From: Phycisphaeraceae bacterium
GTDB lineage: Bacteria; Planctomycetota; Phycisphaerae; Phycisphaerales; UBA1924
Length of the DNA stretch: 64,000 nucleotides
Reading direction: 5' to 3'
Assembly (NCBI GenBank): GCA_019636515.1
Contig: JAHBXI010000003.1
Span: 248,001 to 312,000, forward strand
The translations under genes and the position numbers were made by a program. Below, piece after piece: positions 56,892 through 64,000 of the stretch; within the stretch, counting starts at the first letter, position 1, and every line of letters starts with the position of its first letter. Below the pieces are notes generated by a model, which worked only from the letters and a program-made list of their open reading frames with translations, was not told the DNA's origin and ran no database searches.

Positions 56892-58118
56892 TTGAACCTA
56901 CTCGACGCCATCTACGGCCTTGCCGCCGGTGTCCTGTACCCTGTCTGGAGCCGCAAGACGCGAGGCGGCTGGGCCGAGCGATTCGGGAATCTGCCCGCGC
57001 TGCCAACTCCCGCGGGGGGTCGTCCCCGCCTGCTCCTGCACGCGGTCTCCGTGGGCGAAACCAATGCCTTGCGGCACCTGGTTCCCTTGCTTGGGGAGCG
57101 GGCCGATGTGGTGATCTCGGCGGGGACGGACACGGGCCTGGCGCGAGCAAGGGATCTGTACGGGTCGTCGTGCTCGGTGGTGAGGTATCCGCTGGATTTT
57201 TCTCGCTCGGTGCGGCGGTTTCTCGACGCGGTGCGCCCGGATGCGGTCGGGCTGGTTGAACTCGAAGTCTGGCCGAATTTCGTGGGTGAATGCGTGGCCC
57301 GTGGGATCCCGGTGGGGGTCATCAATGGTCGCCTGAGCGAACGGTCGTTCCGCGGATACCGGATGATCCGGCCGTTCATGCGTCATTCCTTTAAGCGGCT
57401 TCGGTTCGCGGCGGTTCAGGATGAGTCCTACCGGGAGCGGTTCCTGGCGATGGGGGTTGCTCCCGACCGGTGCGCGGTGACCGGGAGCATGAAATGGGAT
57501 TCGGCGTCGATCACCGACGAGATTTCGGGCGCGGACGACCTGGCCATCGCGATGGGCATCGATCGGTCCCGGCCGCTGGTGGTGGCCGGCAGCACCGGCC
57601 CCGGGGAAGAGCAACTGCTGCACGCGGCCTGCCCGAGGGGGGTGCAACTCCTGTGCGCTCCGAGAAAAGTCGAGCGATTTGAGGAAGCGGCCGCCGCGCT
57701 GCCCGGGTGCGTCCGGCGGACGGCCGGCTCTCCCGGAGCCAACGGGTCGGATCGGTTTTTGCTCGACACGATCGGGGAATTGCGAAAGGCGTACGCGCTG
57801 GCGACGGTGGTGGTTGTTGGGAGATCGTTCGGAAGTCAGTACGGATCGGACCCGATTGAACCGATCGGACTGGGGAAAGCGACGGTGATCGGCCCATCGG
57901 TGAGCGATTTCACGTCGATCGTGGCGGCCTTCGTGCGGGAGGGGGGGATCGTGCAGGCCGGGGCAGAGTCGCTGGGGAGCGTGCTTTTGAGATTGCTCGG
58001 GAGCGAGGGGGAACGGCGCGAACTGGCCGAGCGGGGTCGGGCGTGCATACGCGGACAACAGGGGGCGAGCGGGAGGAACGCCAGGATCATGCTCGGTTGG
58101 CTTGAGGGAAGGGGATAG
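56892..58118 (+). CDS. waaA: 3-deoxy-D-manno-octulosonic acid (Kdo) transferase
   Basis: WaaA attaches Kdo to lipid A precursor on the inner face of the membrane, a marker of LPS. The 408-residue GT-B enzyme has an N-terminal helix (YGLAAGVLYPVW), RLLLHAVSVGETNAL with the conserved Glu of the family, VELEVWPNF, INGRLSERS, and a C-terminal domain with VAGSTGPGEEQLL and GRSFGSQYGSDPIEPIGLGKATVIGP. The start is unclear: TTG 56892 follows a GAGGAGG stretch by about 14 nt, and earlier codons would touch tRNA-Val. Confidence 0.9.
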   Translation: MNLLDAIYGLAAGVLYPVWSRKTRGGWAERFGNLPALPTPAGGRPRLLLHAVSVGETNALRHLVPLLGERADVVISAGTDTGLARARDLYGSSCSVVRYPLDFSRSVRRFLDAVRPDAVGLVELEVWPNFVGECVARGIPVGVINGRLSERSFRGYRMIRPFMRHSFKRLRFAAVQDESYRERFLAMGVAPDRCAVTGSMKWDSASITDEISGADDLAIAMGIDRSRPLVVAGSTGPGEEQLLHAACPRGVQLLCAPRKVERFEEAAAALPGCVRRTAGSPGANGSDRFLLDTIGELRKAYALATVVVVGRSFGSQYGSDPIEPIGLGKATVIGPSVSDFTSIVAAFVREGGIVQAGAESLGSVLLRLLGSEGERRELAERGRACIRGQQGASGRNARIMLGWLEGRG

Positions 58119-58169
58119 CCGGAACGGCGTCGAGAGTTGGCGAGGGTGGTCCATGCCGCGTCCGGTTGA

Positions 58170-58218
58170 GGGGGTTGGTTCCGGGGCAGGGGGCAGGGGT
58201 TAGGGGTCGGGGGTCGGG
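58170..58218. repeat. G-run cluster upstream of the giant subtilase gene
   Basis: Seven runs of 3-5 G occur within 49 bases (58170-58174, 58183-58186, 58189-58193, 58196-58199, 58203-58206, 58209-58213 and 58216-58218). This is quadruplex-prone on the plus strand, about 50 bp before the likely promoter of the subtilase gene. Confidence 0.7.
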
Positions 58219-58270
58219 TGAATCCGCGAATTGGCCCCGGCCGTGCTTTGTGCGCCGGGGCGGACGTTGT

Positions 58271-58276
58271 TACACT
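58271..58276 (+). promoter_or_regulatory. -10 element TACACT of the giant subtilase gene
   Basis: TACACT (58271-58276) would start transcription near 58283, leaving a leader of about 230 nt before the ATG at 58516. A -35 element is not clear. The leader has no recognised RNA motif. The rest of the 58119-58515 gap holds nothing else supportable beyond the G-runs. Confidence 0.4.
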
Positions 58277-58515
58277 GGTACGCCAAGCCGTTCTGGCGTG
58301 GGCCCAGCCCCGCGCGGACGGCGGCCGTTGTCTGGTCGGGGTTGCGGTCTGCGAGGTTCTGGCCCTTGTCCACGCCCTGAGCGTCGGCCTGTGCCCGGGG
58401 CCGCGGCAGGCGACCCTGGGACGGCCGGGTAATCAAAGTCGCGGGCTCATGCGGGGTGGACACACCGGCGGCGTGTCGGGCGAGGCCGCCGCAAGACGAT
58501 GGTGGAGTGCGATCA

Positions 58516-61500
58516 ATGCAGAACACGACCGGCAAGTCAGGCGTCCCCCGTGCTTTTGCTTCCCGGCCGACGGGTCGTCACGCGGATCCCGCGCGGTTTG
58601 AGGAACTGGAGCGTCGGCGACTGCTGGCCCTCGCGGCGTGGGCGGGTCACGCGGACGTGGAGCCGGCGGGTCCGGTGAGCCCGGTGAGTCTGGTGGAGTG
58701 GCGCGGCTTTGACTACAAGGTGCAGACGGGGGCGTGGCTGATCGGGTTCCACGAGATGACCGGCGGGGGCGATTCGGCGGAGCAACTGGGACGTGAGGCG
58801 GCGTCGGCGCTTGGGGCGACGGTGCGTTCGGTGTCGGCGGTTGGCCGCTACTGGGTGCAGTTGACCACGACGACGACGATCACGCCGTCGATGGTGGATG
58901 TGGCCCTGGCGCGGCTTCCGGGGATCAGGAGCATCGAGCCCGACCGGCTGGTGGAATCGACGCGGACACCCAACGACGAGCGGTACGGGGAGCAGTACTA
59001 CCACGAGAACACGGGGACGTTCCTGGGCTCTCTGGGGACGATCGGGGCGGACATGGACACGCCGCTGGCGTGGGACACGACGATCGGGACGCGTACGCAG
59101 GTGGTGGCGGTGCTGGACACGGGGGTGCAGCGGACGCACCCGGACCTGGCGGCGAATATCTACGTCAATTCGGGTGAGATCCCCGGGAACGGTATCGACG
59201 ACGACGGGAACGGGTTCGTCGACGACGTGAGCGGGTGGGATTTCTGGGACAACAACAACAGCCCGAACGACCTGGATGGTCACGGGACGCACGTGGCGGG
59301 GATCATCGGCGCGGTTGGGAACAACGGGATCGGCATCGCGGGCGTGAACTGGAGCGTCTCGATCCTGCCGGTGCGGGTGCTGGGGCCCTTTGGCGGCTCG
59401 ATCGCGAGCATCGTGGGCGGGATCGACTACGTGACGATGCTGCGTGAGAGGGGCGTGAACATCGCGGCGATCAACGCGAGTTACGGGGCTCCCGGGGCGC
59501 GTCTGTACGAGGACACGCCGGAGGGATTCAACGCGGAGCGTGACGCGATCGTGCGTTTCATCGACCAGGGCGGGACGTTCGTGGCGGCGGCGGGGAACAA
59601 CAACAACGACAACGACAACGAGGTGTTCTCGTTCTTCCCGGCGTCGTACAAGATCCCGGGCCTGATCTCGGTGGCGTCGACCGACTGGGAGGATCGTCGT
59701 TCGGGGTTCAGCAACTACGGTGCCGAGACGGTGGACCTCGGAGCGCCCGGCGACCTGATCCTGTCGACGTATGTCGGCAACACGTACGCGTACCTGAGCG
59801 GGACGAGCATGGCTTCCCCGCAGGTGGCGGGGGCGGTGGCGCTGCTTCGCTCGATCAAGCCCAACGCGTCGGCTCCGGAGATCCGCCAGGCGCTGATCGA
59901 CAGCGTGGACCCGGTGGCGGACCTCCAGGGCCGCACGGTCGCCGGGGGCCGCATGAACGTGGCCCGGGCGGTCAAGGTGATCGGGTTGACGGGTCCGGCG
60001 CTGACGACGGTGCTGCCCGGCCCGGTGACGGGGCAGTTGGACCCGACGACCAACACGCCCCTGAAGACGCTGACGGTGCGTTTCAACCGTCCGATCGACG
60101 CGGAGAAGTTGTCTCCGGCGGTGGTGGAACTCCGCCGGGACGGGGCGGACAACCAGTTCGACACGCCCGACGACGGCCTGATCACGGTGGCTTCGGTGAC
60201 CAGGTCGGAGACCAACCCGCGCGAGGTGTCGATCTCGCTGAATCTGAACGCGCTTCCTTCGCAGCGACTGCCGATCGATCGGTACCGCCTGACGCTGATT
60301 GCCAGCGTCTCGCCGGGTGTCGGGATCACGGATCTTGACGGGAACTTCCTGAACGGCAATTCGGTCTCGGGAGAGAACGAGCGGTACTTCTTCAACGTGG
60401 TGGCGATCAGCGGCACGTACGAGGTGAACGACACGCTGGCCACGGCGACGCCGGTGGTCTTCTCGGCGTCGGGGACGGCGACGTTCACGGGGGTGACGCT
60501 GGGCGACGGCATCTTCGCCGGGCTTGACGTCGATATCTTCCGCCTGGAACTGGCCCGGGGCGGCCAGGTCACGGCGGAGGTGATCGCCAAGCGTCTGCCG
60601 ACGGGGAGCAGCCTGGACTCGTACCTGCGTCTGTTCAACGCGAACGGGCAGGAACTGGCGAACAACGACCAGTTCTACGGCCAGGATTCGTTCATTGACT
60701 ATTACGTCTCGACGGGCGGGGTGTACTACGTGGCGGTTTCGGGGTTCGGGAACTCGTCGTACAACGCCACGGTGGGGGGGAGCGGGACACCGCAATCGAC
60801 GGGGCTGTACAGCCTGAGGATCCAGGCGAACCTGAACACGGACGACCTTGTCTCGGCCGCGACCAATTTCGAGGTTCCGCTGCGCGTGCCTTCGATCGGG
60901 ACGCAGGGCACGGTCGAGTCTTCGCTGCAGATCTCGGACACCAGGCAGATCCTTGACGTGAACGTGCAGGTTCGGCTGCGTCATTCATTCGTCAGCGACG
61001 TGATCATGACGCTGGTATCGCCCTCGGGGACCGAGGTGGTGCTGGTGAACCGGCGCGGGGGCTCCGGCCAGGACATGACGCCGACGCTCTTTGACGACGA
61101 GGCTCCGCAGAGCATCGTGACGGGTTCGGCCCCGTTCGCGGGTTCGTTCCGCGCGGAGGAGTCGCTGGGCCGGTTCGACGGGCAGGCGGCGGCGGGGACG
61201 TGGACCCTGCGTATCGAGGACGTGGCGGGCCTGAATTCCGGTGAACTTGACGGGTGGCGGCTGGACCTGAGGCTTGAGAACAACATCTTTGGCCCCTTCG
61301 AGCCGAACGACACGCTTCCCAACGCGCGGGACCTGACGCAGATCAGCGCGACGGGATTCGGGACGGCGACGATCTCGGCGTTCCTGGGGGACGGCGGGTT
61401 CGGGCTGATGGACCGCGATTTCTACAAGTTCAGCGTGGCGGCGGGTGCCTCGATGACGGCCGCGTCGATCTCCGGGGCGGACACGGCGTTGCGGCTGTTC

Positions 61501-63957
61501 ACCGCGCAGGGGACGCAGTTGCTGCTGGCGGCGGATGCGGGATCCACCAACGCCCGGATCGAGAACTACGTGTTCAACGACTCGGGGACGTACTACCTGG
61601 CGGTGTCCGCGGGATCGAACACGGCGTACGACCCGTTCAACGTGGCGTCGGGCGTGGCGGCGGCTTCGACGGGCTCGTACACGCTGGTGGTGAGCATGAC
61701 CGACGGGGTGAGCGACGGCTCGCTGGCGCTGCGCGGGGAGCGTCTGTCGATGGGCCTGGGGACCGACGGCCTGCTGTACAGCGCCGGTGGCGGCGTCGGG
61801 ATGCGATACGACGGGATCGAGTTCCTCTACCGCCAGTCGGCGGCGGCGGCGCTGCCGAGGACCTTCTTCGGGGCGGCGACCGACGGGACGGTGTTCCTCA
61901 ACGCCCGCCAGAACCAGGCCCCGTTGCAAACATCCCAGTTGCCCTTCTCGCTGACGGATCAGAGCGACTCGTTCAACGCCCGCGGGGTGGCCAAGGCGCT
62001 GTTCAACGGGAACCTGCGGATCGAGCGGACGGTCTCGATGGGCAAGACGGACACGTTCGCGGCGATCGACGTGCTGTTCACGAACCAGGGGACGACATCG
62101 ATCGCGTCGCTGTCGTGGATGGAAGGCTTCAACCCGGAGATGGGGCTGAACCTTGACCCGGAATCCGCGACGACGGACAACGACATCGACGCGAGCGGGC
62201 GCCTGGCGACGGCGACGTTCACGAACAACCAGTACCAGGGCGGCCTGACGGTGGGGCTGGCGGCCCCGTCGGCGGACCCCCGCGCGACGGCGATGGTGGT
62301 CAGCCCGTCGATCGTGCAGAGTTTGCGTGATCCGACGCAGTTGCTGGCCATCACGCCGACGGATCCCAACGGGGCGAACACGGACTTCCACCTGGCGCTG
62401 GTGTACGACCTGGGGACGGTGACGCCCGGGGAGACGGTGGCGCTGCGGTACTTCGTGTTCTTCGGTGACAGCAAGTCTTCGGTCGAGGGGCTGTACGGCG
62501 TGCTCAATGCCGGCACGGGATCCGGGCACCTGACGGCCGATCCGACGTCGCCCGCCGACGAAGTGCTCGCGGACGGTTCGCCGGTCCCGCAACTGCCGTA
62601 CCGGTATTACTTCCCCGAAGGTTTCGCGACCCCGAGCACCAACACGTTCATCCCGATCCTGAATCTCAACGACCAGGCGGCGCGGGTGGTCGTGATCGCC
62701 CGGTACGAGACGGGCGTGCGTGACCAGGTGATCGCGGAGTTCGCGGGCGAATCGAGCATCGCGGCGAACTCTCGCAGCGGCGTGACGATCACCAGCCCGT
62801 TCCTGTTCTCGACGGGCTCGCAACTGGTCCGCCCGTACGAGGGGTACGCGGTGGAGATCCGGTCGGATCGTCCGCTGGCGGCGACGTTCAGCCACTACGA
62901 CACGAACCTGACGACCACGGCGGCCTCGATCGGGGAGTCGTTCACGACGCGGGTGAGCACCACGTGGACGGTGCCGGAAGTCGCCAAGGGCGGTAGTTCC
63001 CGTGACTTCCTGCTGTATTACAACACCGCGGACACGACCAGCAAGGTCGATTTCACGTTCTACCCCTCCGGTGGCGGGCAGACGTACACGCTCACGCAGG
63101 TGGTCGAGGGGAACCGGCGTCTTGGGATCAACCTCCATGACCTGTCCGAGTCTCAGTTGCCGTCGGGCGCGAACGGGACTCGCGCGACGTACGGCGTGAA
63201 GGTGGAATCGCAGACGCCGCTGGTGGTGGTGCTCAGCCAGTACGACCTTGAGGCCCAGACGGCCGAAGGGGCGACCGGCCTTCCGAACCTGGGCTCGACG
63301 GTCGGGGCGACGTCGGAGGGTGACCTTGGACTGGACGCGACGTCCGAGCGGCTGGCGATTCTCAACGCCACCCCGCAGAGCGCGGAGGTGAGCCTGGTCT
63401 TCCTGTTCGGGACGGGGAGTTCGTACCGGTCGGTGGTGACGGTCGGCCCGGCGTCGCAACGGATCGTGGAGGTCGGGAGTCTGCCGGGCTTCCCGGTGGG
63501 CCAGCGGTACTCGATGCAGTTCTCGTCGACGCGTCCCGTGACGGTGTCGCTGATCGCCGATTCGTTCGGTGACCAACTGGTCAGCGGGGTGACGGATCGG
63601 GCGTACCGGCTGTGGGGCTTCGGGGAAGGCTTCAAGCCGCGGGACGGCAACCCGCTGGTCACCGAGACGCTGCGTCTGTACAACCCCAACGCCAACGACA
63701 CGATCGCCGAGATCATCCTGCGGTACGACGCGGGTCTTGGGACCGAGTCGCGGCGGGTCGTGGTGCCCGCCCGGGCGTCGTTCTCGATCGACCTTCACGA
63801 GATGGTGACCGGGTCGAGGCGGACCACCGAGGTCTGGTACGGCATCAGCGTGAAGTCGGCGGCGCCGATCGTGGCGAGCATGACGCACGCGGATGCGTTC
63901 TTCCCCGGTGCGTTCTCGACGCTGGGTACGCCGCTGGGCGATGGCGTCGGCATCTGA
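58516..63957 (+). CDS. Giant secreted subtilase (S8) with PPC and P-type domains
   Basis: The 1,813-residue protein starts with the planctomycete export-associated motif FEELERRRLLAL (about 29-40) instead of a normal signal peptide. The S8 domain has Asp201 (VAVLDTGVQ), His256 (GHGTHVAG) and Ser431 (SGTSMASP). Then come an Ig-like/SLH-type sheet region, a pre-peptidase C-terminal domain (YEVNDTLATATPV ... GGVYYVAVSGFG, about 650-780), a proprotein-convertase P-like domain (SLQISDTRQILDVNVQVRLRHSFVSDVIMTLVSPSG, about 800-925), a second PPC domain (FEPNDTLPNARDL, about 930-1060), and about 750 residues of beta-rich sequence with repeated VE-RP and FSHYDTN elements. It is likely a cell-surface protease or adhesin. 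ATG 58516 follows GGAG by about 9 nt. Confidence 0.88.
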   Translation: MQNTTGKSGVPRAFASRPTGRHADPARFEELERRRLLALAAWAGHADVEPAGPVSPVSLVEWRGFDYKVQTGAWLIGFHEMTGGGDSAEQLGREAASALGATVRSVSAVGRYWVQLTTTTTITPSMVDVALARLPGIRSIEPDRLVESTRTPNDERYGEQYYHENTGTFLGSLGTIGADMDTPLAWDTTIGTRTQVVAVLDTGVQRTHPDLAANIYVNSGEIPGNGIDDDGNGFVDDVSGWDFWDNNNSPNDLDGHGTHVAGIIGAVGNNGIGIAGVNWSVSILPVRVLGPFGGSIASIVGGIDYVTMLRERGVNIAAINASYGAPGARLYEDTPEGFNAERDAIVRFIDQGGTFVAAAGNNNNDNDNEVFSFFPASYKIPGLISVASTDWEDRRSGFSNYGAETVDLGAPGDLILSTYVGNTYAYLSGTSMASPQVAGAVALLRSIKPNASAPEIRQALIDSVDPVADLQGRTVAGGRMNVARAVKVIGLTGPALTTVLPGPVTGQLDPTTNTPLKTLTVRFNRPIDAEKLSPAVVELRRDGADNQFDTPDDGLITVASVTRSETNPREVSISLNLNALPSQRLPIDRYRLTLIASVSPGVGITDLDGNFLNGNSVSGENERYFFNVVAISGTYEVNDTLATATPVVFSASGTATFTGVTLGDGIFAGLDVDIFRLELARGGQVTAEVIAKRLPTGSSLDSYLRLFNANGQELANNDQFYGQDSFIDYYVSTGGVYYVAVSGFGNSSYNATVGGSGTPQSTGLYSLRIQANLNTDDLVSAATNFEVPLRVPSIGTQGTVESSLQISDTRQILDVNVQVRLRHSFVSDVIMTLVSPSGTEVVLVNRRGGSGQDMTPTLFDDEAPQSIVTGSAPFAGSFRAEESLGRFDGQAAAGTWTLRIEDVAGLNSGELDGWRLDLRLENNIFGPFEPNDTLPNARDLTQISATGFGTATISAFLGDGGFGLMDRDFYKFSVAAGASMTAASISGADTALRLFTAQGTQLLLAADAGSTNARIENYVFNDSGTYYLAVSAGSNTAYDPFNVASGVAAASTGSYTLVVSMTDGVSDGSLALRGERLSMGLGTDGLLYSAGGGVGMRYDGIEFLYRQSAAAALPRTFFGAATDGTVFLNARQNQAPLQTSQLPFSLTDQSDSFNARGVAKALFNGNLRIERTVSMGKTDTFAAIDVLFTNQGTTSIASLSWMEGFNPEMGLNLDPESATTDNDIDASGRLATATFTNNQYQGGLTVGLAAPSADPRATAMVVSPSIVQSLRDPTQLLAITPTDPNGANTDFHLALVYDLGTVTPGETVALRYFVFFGDSKSSVEGLYGVLNAGTGSGHLTADPTSPADEVLADGSPVPQLPYRYYFPEGFATPSTNTFIPILNLNDQAARVVVIARYETGVRDQVIAEFAGESSIAANSRSGVTITSPFLFSTGSQLVRPYEGYAVEIRSDRPLAATFSHYDTNLTTTAASIGESFTTRVSTTWTVPEVAKGGSSRDFLLYYNTADTTSKVDFTFYPSGGGQTYTLTQVVEGNRRLGINLHDLSESQLPSGANGTRATYGVKVESQTPLVVVLSQYDLEAQTAEGATGLPNLGSTVGATSEGDLGLDATSERLAILNATPQSAEVSLVFLFGTGSSYRSVVTVGPASQRIVEVGSLPGFPVGQRYSMQFSSTRPVTVSLIADSFGDQLVSGVTDRAYRLWGFGEGFKPRDGNPLVTETLRLYNPNANDTIAEIILRYDAGLGTESRRVVVPARASFSIDLHEMVTGSRRTTEVWYGISVKSAAPIVASMTHADAFFPGAFSTLGTPLGDGVGI

Positions 63958-64000
63958 TCCTGCTCGCGCGGCATGGATGGCGAACAAAGGCCGGATTCCA
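63958..64000. other. Trailing 43 bases, nothing recognised
   Basis: The segment after the giant subtilase stop holds no hairpin or start that can be supported before the window ends. Confidence 0.4.

Noticed and set aside
58537-60984. 815-codon minus-strand open frame
   Set aside because: Same reason: Arg/His/Val low-complexity shadow of the S8 domain, no ribosome site or homology.
60985-63987. 1,000-codon minus-strand open frame opposite the giant subtilase
   Set aside because: Arg/His/Pro-rich composition with no motif. The plus-strand frame has a full S8/PPC architecture. Long antisense frames are expected in this GC-rich DNA.

Overview
The window reads as chromosomal DNA of a high-GC, outer-membrane-bearing Planctomycetota bacterium, most likely of the Phycisphaerae. 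Support for the phylum: an N-terminal LE-x-R-R-LLA signature on a giant secreted protease, a PEP-CTERM-like C-terminus, a CPxCGYxLR...CPECG zinc-ribbon membrane protein, futalosine-route menaquinone genes, and LPS genes (lptF/lptG, waaA). The class assignment is a guess from overall flavour. Gene density is high, most intergenic gaps are short, and many starts lack a Shine-Dalgarno sequence.

Layout. 0-3 kb: aat, a B12-binding-like protein and menG. 3.1-8.9 kb: an envelope operon in which an lptF-type and an lptG-type permease flank an ArnT-like glycosyltransferase and a PAP2 phosphatase. 9-12.7 kb: mqnD with a long-chain prenyl diphosphate synthase (menaquinone), divergent from a Tat-exported amine oxidase. 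12.7-17.5 kb: a hybrid histidine kinase with a NarL-type regulator, and a glycogen-debranching enzyme. 17.5-24.7 kb: guaB, serA, uppP, two SpoU RNA methyltransferases and a secreted thioredoxin-fold protein. 24.9-28.9 kb: a small lipoprotein-like protein, a zinc amidase-like protein, a subtilase and truA. 29-31.3 kb: a GT4 glycosyltransferase with a fructosamine-kinase-like protein. 31.3-36.7 kb: M28 peptidase, ROK kinase, a PAS histidine kinase, and an SGNH hydrolase fused to an apparently dead papain-like domain. 36.8-42.4 kb: DUF58/transglutaminase pair, LOG protein, DUF456 protein and a PEP-CTERM-like protein. 42.7-46.4 kb: tpiA, tRNA-Thr, a small scar holding an integrase N-terminal fragment and a DNA-methyltransferase C-terminal fragment, then trpS. 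46.5-55 kb: TPR protein, prepilin-like protein, secreted proteins of unknown role, a CPBP protease divergent from trpC, and another thioredoxin-fold protein. 55.3-58.1 kb: pyrE, yidD-rnpA, tRNA-Val and waaA. 58.5-64 kb: a subtilase of about 1,800 residues.

How the genes fit together. menG, mqnD and the prenyl synthase serve menaquinone synthesis. lptF/G, waaA, the GT39 enzyme, the PAP2 enzyme and uppP serve outer-membrane lipid and undecaprenyl metabolism. The rest is mostly housekeeping (guaB, serA, tpiA, trpC, pyrE, trpS, rnpA, truA, aat) mixed with lineage-specific secreted proteins.

Two patterns stand out. First, about 14 genes carry a -10-like hexamer (TAnnnT or close) ending only 5-7 nt before the start codon, as expected for leaderless mRNAs. 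Second, several secreted or regulatory proteins keep a well-known fold but have lost its key residues: the papain Cys/His/Asn, the thioredoxin CxxC, the amidase third zinc ligand and the B12 axial His. No CRISPR array, complete mobile element or complete defence system was found. The 44-45.2 kb scar is the only sign of past element insertion.
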